Shown in pieces: positions 27,419 to 36,867 of a DNA stretch of 64,000 bases; within the stretch, counting starts at the first letter, position 1, and every line of letters begins with the position of its first letter. This stretch comes from Phaeobacter piscinae (GTDB taxonomy: Bacteria > Pseudomonadota > Alphaproteobacteria > Rhodobacterales > Rhodobacteraceae): the NCBI RefSeq assembly GCF_002407245.1, contig NZ_CP010681.1, forward strand, positions 2,356,001-2,420,000, read 5' to 3'. The notes beneath the pieces are model-generated. The model was given only the letters and a program-made list of their open reading frames with translations, was not told the origin of the DNA and searched no databases. The position numbers and the translations under genes were made by a program.

Positions 27419-28321
27419 ATGCATGCATTCTTCCTCCAGTTCCCCGATCTGACCCCGGAAATTTTCACAATTGAGCTGTTTGGCAGCCAATTCGCTCTAC
27501 GCTGGTATGCGCTGGCCTATATCGTCGGCATTGTCATTGCCTGGCGGCTTGCGGTGGCGGCCCTGCGACGCCCCGCCCTATGGCCCGGCGCGCAGCCGCC
27601 AATGAAAGCGGCACAGGTTGAGGATTTGCTGACCTGGATCATCCTCGGTGTCATCCTGGGCGGGCGGCTGGGCTATGTGCTGTTTTATCAGCCGGGCTAT
27701 TACCTTGCGAACCCCACCGAAATTCTGCGCATCTGGCAAGGTGGCATGGCGTTTCATGGCGGTCTGCTCGGCGTGATTCTGGCGACTTGGCTTTACGCGC
27801 TGCGCCACAATATCCCGCGTCTGCAGATTGCCGATCTGGTGGCCCATACGGTGCCGCCGGGGCTGCTGCTGGGGCGGCTTGCAAATTTCAACAATGCCGA
27901 ACTTTGGGGCCGGGCAACTGATCTGCCTTGGGGCGTGGCCTTTCCGGGGCGCGCAGCGCAGTCCTGCGGTCAGGCGCTGGGGGAGATCTGCGCGCGCCAC
28001 CCCTCGCAACTTTATGAGGCGCTGCTGGAAGGGTTGATCCTCGGCGCGGTTCTGCTGTGGCTGGTCTACCGGCGCGCCGCGCTGCGCCAGCCCGGCTGGA
28101 TCACCGGTGTGTTTCTTGCAGGCTATGGTGCAGCGCGATTTGCGGTCGAATTTGTACGCCAACCGGATGCGCAATTCGTAACGGCCGAGAACCCGCTTGG
28201 CCTCGCCTGGGAGATCAGCGGATATGGGCTGACCATGGGGCAGCTGTTGTCCTTGCCGATGATTGCTATCGGTGTCTTGTTGGTACTGCGCCGCCGCTCC
28301 ACCACTGAGGTCCCCGCATGA
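27419..28321 (+). CDS. lgt: Prolipoprotein diacylglyceryl transferase
   Basis: Encodes 300 residues. It moves diacylglycerol from phosphatidylglycerol to the lipobox cysteine at the inner membrane, the first step of lipoprotein maturation. About seven membrane segments are present. Invariant motifs are [23 protein letters not shown] and [12 protein letters not shown]. It is the first gene of an operon; its stop overlaps the next start as ATGA. Confidence 0.96.
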   Translation: MHAFFLQFPDLTPEIFTIELFGSQFALRWYALAYIVGIVIAWRLAVAALRRPALWPGAQPPMKAAQVEDLLTWIILGVILGGRLGYVLFYQPGYYLANPTEILRIWQGGMAFHGGLLGVILATWLYALRHNIPRLQIADLVAHTVPPGLLLGRLANFNNAELWGRATDLPWGVAFPGRAAQSCGQALGEICARHPSQLYEALLEGLILGAVLLWLVYRRAALRQPGWITGVFLAGYGAARFAVEFVRQPDAQFVTAENPLGLAWEISGYGLTMGQLLSLPMIAIGVLLVLRRRSTTEVPA

Positions 28322-29385
28322 GCCTGAGCGACCACATAGCGACTCGCATCCGCGCCGAGGGACCGATTTCGGTTGCGGACTACATGGCGGAGGCGCTGCT
28401 GCACCCGACCTATGGCTACTACACAACCCGCGACCCGCTGGGCCGCGCGGGCGATTTCATCACCGCGCCGGAGATCAGCCAGATGTTCGGAGAGCTGATC
28501 GGGCTGGCACTGGCGCAATGCTGGCTGGATCAGGGCAGCCCTAACCCGTTTATTCTGGCCGAGCTTGGCCCCGGTCGCGGCACGTTGATGGCGGATCTGC
28601 TGCGCGCCACCAAACAGGTGCCGGGGTTCCACGACGCCATGCAAATCGCGCTCCTCGAGGCCTCCCCCACCCTGCGCGCCCGGCAGGCGGAGACATTGAG
28701 CGATTACGCCCCTCTTTGGCACGACACCATCACAGCGCTGCCCGAGCAGCCGCTGTTTCTGATCGCAAATGAATTCTTCGATGCGCTGCCGGTGCGTCAA
28801 TTTCTGCGGGATGGCGACGGCTGGCGCGAAAAATCCGTCGGACTGCAGGACGGCATGCTGAGCTTTGGCCTTGGCGCGGTGACACCGCAACCGGCGCTGG
28901 CGCATCGTCTTGAGGACACCCGCGACGATGATCTGGTGGAACTCTGCGAAGCAGCGCAACCCATGGTGCAGACCATCGCCGCCCGGATTTCGCGCCACGG
29001 CGGCGCCGCGCTGATCGTGGACTACGGCGACTGGCGATCCCTGGGCGATACGCTGCAGGCCTTGCGCGCTCATGCACCCAGCGATCCGCTGGACGCCCCC
29101 GGCAGCGCCGATCTGACCACCCATGTTGATTTTGAGGCACTGGCACTAACCGCGAAGGCCGCCGGTTGCAGCCATAGCCGACTGACCCCTCAGGGCGTGT
29201 TTCTGGAGCGTCTGGGCATCACCGAACGCGCGCAGACGCTGGCCGCGCGGCTGGAGGGGACCGCCCTGCAATCATTGATTGCAGCACATCGACGGTTGAC
29301 GCACCCTGAGGAAATGGGAAACCTGTTCAAAGTGCTGGGGATTTTCCCCATGCAGGCCTCACCTCCACCGGGATTGAACGCATGA
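28318..29385 (+). CDS. MidA/NDUFAF7-type SAM-dependent methyltransferase
   Basis: Encodes 355 residues of the DUF185/MidA family. The human member NDUFAF7 methylates an arginine of a complex I subunit. Bacterial substrates are not established. The N-terminal [25 protein letters not shown] and the SAM site [16 protein letters not shown] are diagnostic. [11 protein letters not shown] follows. It overlaps lgt by 4 bases and pgeF by 4, so it is translationally coupled in the same operon. Confidence 0.92.
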   Translation: MSLSDHIATRIRAEGPISVADYMAEALLHPTYGYYTTRDPLGRAGDFITAPEISQMFGELIGLALAQCWLDQGSPNPFILAELGPGRGTLMADLLRATKQVPGFHDAMQIALLEASPTLRARQAETLSDYAPLWHDTITALPEQPLFLIANEFFDALPVRQFLRDGDGWREKSVGLQDGMLSFGLGAVTPQPALAHRLEDTRDDDLVELCEAAQPMVQTIAARISRHGGAALIVDYGDWRSLGDTLQALRAHAPSDPLDAPGSADLTTHVDFEALALTAKAAGCSHSRLTPQGVFLERLGITERAQTLAARLEGTALQSLIAAHRRLTHPEEMGNLFKVLGIFPMQASPPPGLNA

Positions 29386-30149
29386 CGCTGGAAATTCTCA
29401 TCTCCGACTTGTTGAATGGCACCAAACATGGGTTTTTCACCCGTCGCGGTGGCGCGTCTTCAGGAATCTTTGCGGGGCTGAACTGCGGGCTTGGTTCGTC
29501 CGATCAGCGGGAAGCCGTGCAGATCAACCGGACCCGAGCTGCCGCCGCGATGGACGCACCGCCGGAGGCGCTCGGCCGGGTAAATCAGGTGCATTCGGCC
29601 AATGTCCTGACCATCTCCGATGTGCGACAAGACAATATTCAGGGCGACATTCAGGCCGACGCGATGGTCACGAATGTGCCCGGTGTGGTGCTGTCCATCC
29701 TGACCGCTGACTGCCAGCCGGTGCTGTTCCACGACGCCGAGGCAAAGGTGGTCGGCGCCGCCCATGCGGGCTGGCGCGGCACGCTGGACGGCGTTCTGGA
29801 AGCCACCTTGGATGCCATGGAACAGCTGGGGGCGAGCCGTCAAAACACCCGCGCGGTTATCGGCCCCACAATCTCGCAGCGCGCCTATGAAGTCGGCCCG
29901 GAGTTCTTTGATGACTTCATGATGCAGGATGCGGACAACGCCCGATTTTTTGCCAATGGTGAGGGCGACCGGTATCTCTTTGACCTGCCATCGCTGGGCC
30001 TGCAAAAACTCCGCAGCGCAGGCGTGGCAGAGGCGGCCTGGACCGGTCATTGCACCTATTCCGACGCGGAACGGTTCTACTCCTACCGCCGTGCGACCCA
30101 CCAGAAAGAGGCAGATTATGGTCGCCTCATTTCCTGTATCCGCCTGTAA
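29382..30149 (+). CDS. pgeF: Peptidoglycan editing factor / laccase-domain protein
   Basis: Encodes 255 residues of the multicopper polyphenol oxidoreductase (DUF152, YfiH/PgeF) family. PgeF is thought to remove wrongly incorporated residues from muropeptide precursors; a purine-nucleoside activity is also described for relatives. Metal ligands are in VNQVHSANV, LTADCQPVLFHD and GAAHAGWRGTLDGVL. GHCTYSDAERFYSYRR is the conserved C-terminal strand. It is the third gene of lgt-midA-pgeF and overlaps the previous gene by 4 bases. Confidence 0.93.
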   Translation: MTLEILISDLLNGTKHGFFTRRGGASSGIFAGLNCGLGSSDQREAVQINRTRAAAAMDAPPEALGRVNQVHSANVLTISDVRQDNIQGDIQADAMVTNVPGVVLSILTADCQPVLFHDAEAKVVGAAHAGWRGTLDGVLEATLDAMEQLGASRQNTRAVIGPTISQRAYEVGPEFFDDFMMQDADNARFFANGEGDRYLFDLPSLGLQKLRSAGVAEAAWTGHCTYSDAERFYSYRRATHQKEADYGRLISCIRL

Positions 30150-30354
30150 TCACCGCGGCCTTCATCATGTGACACGACATTGAATTCCGGTGCAAAACAG
30201 CGCCGGAGTATGGTGTGATAGCGCGCGCAGATCTGGCGAAGTTCCGGTGAATTCCACAGATCGGCCACATTGCTGGCGCATTGGCAGGCGACAAAGGTCG
30301 GGACTACAGCGTGCGGGCGACAGGAGGTTGCCCCGCCCCGACAGGAGACGCCTC

Positions 30355-30507
30355 ATGAAACCGAAATCGCGCTTCATCAAATCCATTGTGGCCGCCGCCA
30401 AGACCGAAGAGGTCCGCCTGCCCTGGACCCGTGGCGCCACCCGGCAAACCGCGATTGAACGCCGTCATCAAACCCCGTCGCAGCAGGCAGCTGTCAAAAG
30501 CGCCTGA
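30355..30507 (+). CDS. Small basic protein of 50 residues
   Basis: A 50-residue frame with AGGAG nine bases before the ATG. The sequence begins MKPKSRFIKSIVAAAKTEEV and continues with PWTRGATRQTAIERRH; it is Arg/Lys-rich with no membrane segment. From memory, similar short proteins recur next to other genes in Roseobacter genomes as hypothetical proteins. Its basic charge suggests nucleic-acid or membrane-surface binding, which is inference. A 7-bp hairpin without a T-run follows at 30515-30535. Confidence 0.65.
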   Translation: MKPKSRFIKSIVAAAKTEEVRLPWTRGATRQTAIERRHQTPSQQAAVKSA

Positions 30508-30756
30508 ACTGCACCCCGGCTCACAACAAGCCGGGAACCATGAATACCGGCCTGACATCGTCCACCAATGTTCAGGCCAGGCGGCGACCTCTGCCCAAGC
30601 GGGACCCGCCGCGATTACCTGCCCTGCTGGGCGCATACCCCGAACCGTGCGTATTGCGGATGGGACACCCGGCAGGGATCAAACGGCTTTGGCGCGCTTT
30701 CTGCTCATCGCCGCCAAAGTCGACGTCTGTACAGTCATGAGAGAGGCAAGTTAGCC

Positions 30757-31533
30757 ATGACCATACCTCAGTCGCTGCGACGCGCAGCTGCCAATGCGGT
30801 CGAAGCGAACGCCCTGTTGAAAGATCCAGCCGCCCAGCGCGGCGGCGCGCGGCCCCAGCTGCGCCGTTATGACGTCTGCAGCCTGTTGCCCAATGGATCC
30901 ATCGCCGAAACCCGCCATGTGGCGCCTTCGCTACCGCTATTTGAGGAGGCCTTTACCGCCTTCTGCCGCGGCTCGTTGATTGAGACCTCCCAAGGCCCTA
31001 TCGCCATTGAGGATCTGCTGCCGGGTGATGAGCTGATGACCTATGACGGAGAGGCCCAGCCGCTGGTGTGGAAAGGCTGTACCAGCCTGATCCCCGCCCG
31101 CAGCGGCCAGAACGGACGCAGCCATCGGCTGACCAGCTTCACTGCCGATAGCCTGGGCGAGGCGAAACCGATGTCAACGGTTGTCACGGGCCCAGCTGCG
31201 CGGCTGCTGCAACGCGCGCCCCTGCCAGGTCTTCAGCTGGAAAACGGTGCCGCACTGGTACCGGTACAGCAGTATCACGACGGTATGAGCATTGTGGAAA
31301 CCGCGCCCCCGACGGCAGTAGATCTCTACCATATCTGCCTGCCCCGGCACGCGGTGATCAATGTCGGCGGTTTGCCGTTTGAAACCTATCATCCGGGGTC
31401 CGAGGCGCTGAAATTGGTGAGCCACGCAATCCGCACGCTCTACCTCAACCTGTTTTCCCATGTCGAGACGATTGCAGGCTTTGGTCCGCTGGCCTATCCG
31501 CGTGTTGCCCCCTCCGACCCGGATATGATCTGA
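30757..31533 (+). CDS. Hint domain-containing protein
   Basis: Encodes 258 residues from the ATG at 30757, with GAGAGG about 10 bases upstream; the longer frame has no family sequence. Residues 68-220 form a Hint_2 (hedgehog/intein-type) domain. It opens with C70 in FCRGSLIETSQGPIAIEDLL, then PGDELMTYDGEAQPLVWKG. These match the N-terminal splicing-type blocks. The expected His-Asn pair at the C-terminal block is not obvious; the strand reads VINVGGLPFETYHPG. It may cleave itself or may be a fold-only relative. No secretion signal is visible. Confidence 0.85.
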   Translation: MTIPQSLRRAAANAVEANALLKDPAAQRGGARPQLRRYDVCSLLPNGSIAETRHVAPSLPLFEEAFTAFCRGSLIETSQGPIAIEDLLPGDELMTYDGEAQPLVWKGCTSLIPARSGQNGRSHRLTSFTADSLGEAKPMSTVVTGPAARLLQRAPLPGLQLENGAALVPVQQYHDGMSIVETAPPTAVDLYHICLPRHAVINVGGLPFETYHPGSEALKLVSHAIRTLYLNLFSHVETIAGFGPLAYPRVAPSDPDMI

Positions 31534-31571
31534 GGTCCATTTTCGCGCGGCAAGGATGGTCAAACCTACGC

Positions 31572-31602
31572 AAAAGGCGCCCGCTCGCGGGGCGCCTTTT
31601 TT
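31572..31602 (+). terminator. Intrinsic terminator between Hint gene and lrp
   Basis: An 11-bp perfect stem (AAAAGGCGCCC and complement), a seven-base loop and six T residues. It can serve both convergent genes. Confidence 0.88.
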
Positions 31603-31631
31603 AGGGTCGCAGCCAAGGTTATCGGCCTTGA

Positions 31632-32132
31632 TCAGGCCTCACGTGCGAGGCGCTGCTCCAGAACGTCAAATGGCACACCCGGCTCATCCTTGGCGCCACG
31701 GATGACCAGCGATGTCTTGACGCTGGCCACGTTCGGAGTGGTCAGCAGATCACTGGTCAGAAAGCTCTGGAAGGTGCTGAGATCGGGGGAGACGCATTTC
31801 AGGATGAAATCCACCTCACCGTTCAGCATGTGGCACTCCCGCACCAGCGGCCATTCCCGGCATTTTGCTTCAAATGCGCTCAACTCGGCCTCGGCCTGAC
31901 TCTCCAGCCCCACCATGGCGAAAACCTGCACCTCGAACCCCAGTTCGCGGGCATTGACTTCAGCGTGATAGCCCCGGATCAACCCCGCCTCCTCAAGCGA
32001 GCGCACACGGCGCAGGCAGGGTGGTGCGGAAATACCGACACGCTTGGCCAGCTCAACATTGGTCATGCGACCGTCGGCCTGCAATTCCGACAAAATCTTG
32101 CGATCAATCGGATCAAGGCGTGTTGTGACCAT
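31632..32132 (-). CDS. Lrp/AsnC-family transcriptional regulator
   Basis: Encodes 166 residues from the ATG at 32132, with AGGAG 7 bases upstream. The N-terminal helix-turn-helix is LDPIDRKILSELQADGRMTN then AKRVGISAPPCLRRVRSLEE. The C-terminal RAM ligand domain contains FILKCVSPDLSTFQSFLTSDLL. It probably senses an amino acid. It is divergent from trxB, a gene order common in Rhodobacteraceae. A 12-bp palindrome lies in the shared region and may be its operator. Confidence 0.93.
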   Translation of the reverse strand: MVTTRLDPIDRKILSELQADGRMTNVELAKRVGISAPPCLRRVRSLEEAGLIRGYHAEVNARELGFEVQVFAMVGLESQAEAELSAFEAKCREWPLVRECHMLNGEVDFILKCVSPDLSTFQSFLTSDLLTTPNVASVKTSLVIRGAKDEPGVPFDVLEQRLAREA

Positions 32133-32198
32133 CTGGAAGCTCCTGTTGAAATTTCCGTTTGTTATACCAGCATCCAAAGCGCACGCAATATTATTTCA

Positions 32199-32210
32199 GT
32201 TGCGCGCAAC
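32199..32210. promoter_or_regulatory. Perfect palindrome, candidate Lrp operator
   Basis: GTTGCGCGCAAC, 12 bp, flanked by AATATT stretches on both sides, 67 bases upstream of the lrp start and 165 upstream of trxB. Lrp-family proteins favour such dyads with AT-rich flanks. Confidence 0.4.
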
Positions 32211-32233
32211 AATATTTGCCAATGATAAGATGA

Positions 32234-33316
<1,083 letters not shown>

Positions 33317-33321
33317 GCGCC

Positions 33322-33657
33322 GTGGCGCATGATTTCAACAGCCAGAGGGCCGAGACATTCTCGGCCTTCTCAGATCTGCAAGCCGAGGGCGATCTGCCGT
33401 TTGAGGCCGATCTGGACCTGTTCTTTGTGCCTGGCAAGGCCGACAAAGAGTGGATGCCGCTGGCCGAAGCGCTGGCCGATCTGGGGTTTCATACCCAATG
33501 GGCCGAGGCAGAGGGCGACGAACCTGCAACGCTCATTGCGACAATGCCGGATCAGATCCTGTCAGCCTCCGCGATCTGGATGGTCGAAGAGGTGGCAACC
33601 CGCGTTGCGATCGACCACGGCTTTCAGCCCGATGGCTGGGGGTTTGCAGAGGGTTAA
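33322..33657 (+). CDS. rraB: RNase E regulator RraB-family protein
   Basis: Encodes 111 residues from GTG 33322, which has AGGAG 8 bases upstream; GTG 33313, overlapping the trxB stop, is an alternative. RraB-type proteins bind RNase E and change which RNAs it cuts. The visible core is DLPFEADLDLFFVPGKADKE, then LADLGFHTQW and a helix IWMVEEVATRVAIDHGFQPD. It follows trxB by 5 bases or overlaps it. Confidence 0.82.
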   Translation: MAHDFNSQRAETFSAFSDLQAEGDLPFEADLDLFFVPGKADKEWMPLAEALADLGFHTQWAEAEGDEPATLIATMPDQILSASAIWMVEEVATRVAIDHGFQPDGWGFAEG

Positions 33658-33809
33658 CTCCCCCGCCGCCCTAGACTTCAAATTTCTGTTCCCGAGCAGG
33701 GATTTCACAGGACCGTCCGTTCCACTTGCGTTGCAATTTGGGAACGGCGGTCTTTTTCACTAACAGCGCAGTGGTTTGGCCTTTGCTGCGACTGCAAAAC
33801 ATGAGATGC

Positions 33810-33823
33810 GTTCACGCGTGAAC
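33810..33823. promoter_or_regulatory. 14-bp perfect palindrome before the winged-helix/Sat gene
   Basis: GTTCACGCGTGAAC is fully self-complementary and ends 17 bases before the ATG at 33841. It lies in promoter/leader position of a gene whose product begins with a winged helix-turn-helix, so it is a natural candidate for an autoregulatory operator. Confidence 0.5.
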
Positions 33824-33840
33824 ACACTTTGAGTCGGACA

Positions 33841-35916
33841 ATGCCACCCGTATCAGCATCTCTCAGCCATGAGGAGGAAGACCTGCTCTTTCGCATCCTC
33901 AGCCAGCTCGACAAGGCGCCTGACGCCTCGCAGCGGGCAACGGCGGCGGCTGTGGGCATCTCTCTGGGTCGGCTCAATGCGCAGCTGCGTGCAGCTGCCG
34001 AGGCGGGGCTTGTCAAGGTCAGCGAACGCGCCGGCCCTGATAAACGCCAACGCTTTGCCTATGCCCTCACCACCCGCGGTGCCGCCGAGAAGATCCGGCT
34101 CACCGATCAATTTCTCACCCGCAAGTTCGCCGAATATGACGCGCTGCATGCGGAACTCACCGGAACCACCAGTGGCCTCGTCCCATTTAAGTACAGGACC
34201 AAGTTGATGCAAAATAACCTTGCCCCCATCCCGGAGCTTTACGTCTCCTATGACTCCGCACAAAAGCTGAAGGTCGAAGCCGCAGAGCTGAAAAGCCACG
34301 ACCTGAGCCCGCGCCAGATCTGCGATTTGGAACTGCTGATGAACGGTGGTTTCAACCCGCTGAAGGGTTTTCTGAACGAAGAAGACTACAACAGCGTCGT
34401 CGATACCATGCGGCTGGCCGATGGTACCCTCTGGCCGATGCCGATCACGCTGGATGTCTCTGAGGACTTCGCCGCCTCGCTGGAGATTGGCGAGGATATC
34501 GCATTGCGCGATCAGGAAGGTGTGATCCTCGGCACCATGACTGTAACCGACCGCTGGGAGCCGAATAAATCGCACGAAGCCGAGAAGGTTTTTGGCGCCG
34601 ATGACGACGCCCATCCGGCGGTAAACTATCTGCACAACACCGCAGGTAAGATCTATCTCGGTGGTCCCGTGACCGGCATCCAGCAGCCTGTTCACTATGA
34701 TTTCCGTGGCCGTCGTGACACCCCGAACGAGCTGCGCGCCTATTTCCGCAAGCTGGGCTGGCGCCGTATCGTGGCCTTCCAGACCCGCAACCCGCTGCAC
34801 CGTGCGCATCAGGAACTGACCTTCCGCGCCGCGCGTGAGGCTCAGGCCAACCTGCTGATCCACCCGGTCGTTGGCATGACCAAACCCGGCGATGTTGATC
34901 ACTTCACCCGCGTGCGCTGCTATGAGGCGGTGCTGGACAAATACCCGGCGGCCACCACCTCCATGTCGCTGCTCAATCTGGCAATGCGCATGGCGGGCCC
35001 GCGCGAGGCGGTCTGGCACGGGTTGATCCGCAAAAACCACGGCTGCACCCATTTCATCGTTGGTCGTGATCACGCAGGCCCCGGCAAGAACTCCGCCGGT
35101 GAGGATTTCTACGGCGCCTATGACGCGCAGGACCTGTTCCGTGAGCATCAGGAAGAAATCGGCATCGAAATGGTCGACTTCAAGCATATGGTCTATGTGC
35201 AGGAGCGCGCCCAGTATGAGCCGAATGACGAGATCGAAGATCGCGACAACGTCACCATCCTAAATATCTCTGGCACAGAACTGCGCCGCCGTCTGGCCGA
35301 AGGATTGGAAATCCCTGAGTGGTTCTCCTTCCCTGAGGTGGTGAATGAGCTGCGCAAGACCAAGCCGCCACGCTCCAAGCAGGGTTTCACCGTGTTCTTC
35401 ACCGGCTTCTCCGGCTCCGGCAAGTCCACCATTGCCAACGCGCTGATGGTCAAGCTGATGGAAATGGGCGGCCGCCCCGTCACCCTTCTGGATGGCGATA
35501 TCGTGCGGAAAAACCTGTCTTCCGAGCTTGGTTTCTCCAAAGAGCACCGCGACCTCAACATCCGCCGTATCGGCTATGTGGCGTCCGAGATCACCAAGAA
35601 CGGCGGCATCGCCATCTGCGCGCCGATCGCGCCCTATGCCACCACCCGCCGCGCCGTGCGCGAGGATGTGGAACAGTTTGGCGCCTTTCTTGAGGTGCAT
35701 GTTGCCACCTCGATCGAGGAATGTGAGCGCCGCGACCGCAAAGGTCTCTACAAGCTGGCACGCGAAGGTAAGATCAAGGAATTCACCGGGATCTCCGACC
35801 CCTATGATGTGCCGACAGATCCCGAGCTGCGCGTCGAGACCGAGAATGTCGACGTGGACAACTGCGCCCATCAGGTGCTGCTGAAGCTGGAAAACATGGG
35901 GCTGATTGCAGGCTGA
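33841..35916 (+). CDS. EPS-type MarR winged helix fused to sulfate adenylyltransferase/APS kinase
   Basis: One open frame of 691 residues (TTG 33829 is an alternative start). Residues 1-110 are a winged helix of the EPS-associated MarR family (ILSQLDKAPDASQRATAAAV, KRQRFAYALTTRGAAEKIRL). From ATG 34207 onward, 569 residues match bifunctional Sat-CysC: ATP sulfurylase with QTRNPLHRAHQEL and GRDHAGPG, then APS kinase with P-loop FTGFSGSGKSTIANAL near residue 400 of that part. This makes APS and PAPS. AGGA lies 8 bases before ATG 34207, so Sat-CysC may also be made alone from an internal start. In the forms I remember these are separate proteins. No stop codon or frameshift separates them here. 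Confidence 0.85.
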   Translation: MPPVSASLSHEEEDLLFRILSQLDKAPDASQRATAAAVGISLGRLNAQLRAAAEAGLVKVSERAGPDKRQRFAYALTTRGAAEKIRLTDQFLTRKFAEYDALHAELTGTTSGLVPFKYRTKLMQNNLAPIPELYVSYDSAQKLKVEAAELKSHDLSPRQICDLELLMNGGFNPLKGFLNEEDYNSVVDTMRLADGTLWPMPITLDVSEDFAASLEIGEDIALRDQEGVILGTMTVTDRWEPNKSHEAEKVFGADDDAHPAVNYLHNTAGKIYLGGPVTGIQQPVHYDFRGRRDTPNELRAYFRKLGWRRIVAFQTRNPLHRAHQELTFRAAREAQANLLIHPVVGMTKPGDVDHFTRVRCYEAVLDKYPAATTSMSLLNLAMRMAGPREAVWHGLIRKNHGCTHFIVGRDHAGPGKNSAGEDFYGAYDAQDLFREHQEEIGIEMVDFKHMVYVQERAQYEPNDEIEDRDNVTILNISGTELRRRLAEGLEIPEWFSFPEVVNELRKTKPPRSKQGFTVFFTGFSGSGKSTIANALMVKLMEMGGRPVTLLDGDIVRKNLSSELGFSKEHRDLNIRRIGYVASEITKNGGIAICAPIAPYATTRRAVREDVEQFGAFLEVHVATSIEECERRDRKGLYKLAREGKIKEFTGISDPYDVPTDPELRVETENVDVDNCAHQVLLKLENMGLIAG

Positions 35917-35942
35917 TCGCCCGCCCCGAGCAAAACACGACC

Positions 35943-35974
35943 AAGGCCGCCTTTCCGGGCGGCCTTTCTCTTTT
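35943..35974 (+). terminator. Intrinsic terminator after sat/cysC
   Basis: A 9-bp stem (AAGGCCGCC and complement), a six-base loop and a T-rich tail, between convergent genes. Confidence 0.8.
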
Positions 35975-35988
35975 GCGCTAAAGCTGTC

Positions 35989-36849
35989 TCAGAGGTTCGT
36001 TACCAGCGCCTCCGCCGCGCGCCGCTCGATCTCTCCATAGCGTGCAGCCTCAGACTTGATCGCCCGAAGCGCTGGCAGCCGCGCGGCATAGTCCCCTTCT
36101 GAAATCATTGAGATGGCAGCGCGCAGCTCCTCCGCCGAGGCGCAGACCATCATGCCGGTCGGATCAAGGAAATCGCTGATATTCGGGCACCCCCAATAGA
36201 TCGGCACCGTTTCGCACAGGATCGCATCAATGAGTTTTTCGGAGAAGTAATTCCGCTCACGCACATTCTCGATCACCACGCTGTACCGATAAGGCGCCAG
36301 CCCGTCGGACTTTGCCTCAAAGGGCTGGTATCCGCGCCCCAGAATGGCGGCTTCAGGCTTTGTGCTTTGCAGATGCGCGACTATCTCATGGCGGAGCTTA
36401 TGACCGGGATGATCGCGTTTGGCAGAGGCGATAACCGAAAGATCCGCGCATTTCTCCACGGTCAGATCCCGCCACTCCGGCACCCAGGTGGTCCCAAACG
36501 GCAGGAACACCCCATTGCCGATCCGGCCCAGCAGATCATCGTCATAGCTGAACACCCGGAAAAACCGGCGGCACGTCCAGGGCAACAGTCGATGATGCAG
36601 CGCCGACATGATCTTTGGCTCCATAACCATCATCGAAATCTGCGCAGCACAGGGCCAGCGCGGCTGGAAATACATGGCCGTTTTGGCCCAGACGATCAGG
36701 TGGTCCCGCGCTGTCAAGTCTGCGACCTGCCCGCCGCCCAGCGCCTCAGGGCAGCCGAGCGGCCAATGCAAAGTGGAGAGGTCACGGCTGGCAAAGTTGC
36801 GGCTCAGTCTGGCCCCGTAAGGCACAACCGCAATCGCAGGTTCCCGCAT
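35989..36849 (-). CDS. Glycosyltransferase family 10 (fucosyltransferase-like)
   Basis: Encodes 286 residues. The C-terminal half has the GT10 alpha-1,3/4-fucosyltransferase donor-site motif: YRYSVVIENVRERNYFSEKL, then IDAILCETVPIYWGCPNI. The N-terminal half is poorly conserved, as usual for acceptor domains. It would add fucose or a similar sugar from a GDP donor to a surface glycan. It follows the PhzF gene by 18 bases. No other polysaccharide genes adjoin, except the EPS-type regulator domain of the convergent neighbour. Confidence 0.82.
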   Translation of the reverse strand: MREPAIAVVPYGARLSRNFASRDLSTLHWPLGCPEALGGGQVADLTARDHLIVWAKTAMYFQPRWPCAAQISMMVMEPKIMSALHHRLLPWTCRRFFRVFSYDDDLLGRIGNGVFLPFGTTWVPEWRDLTVEKCADLSVIASAKRDHPGHKLRHEIVAHLQSTKPEAAILGRGYQPFEAKSDGLAPYRYSVVIENVRERNYFSEKLIDAILCETVPIYWGCPNISDFLDPTGMMVCASAEELRAAISMISEGDYAARLPALRAIKSEAARYGEIERRAAEALVTNL

Positions 36850-36867
36850 CAGGTTCCGGCCTCTCTG

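Noticed and set aside
30515..30535. 7-bp hairpin after the 50-residue gene as an intrinsic terminator
   Set aside because: There is no T-run after the stem, so it is noted but not called.
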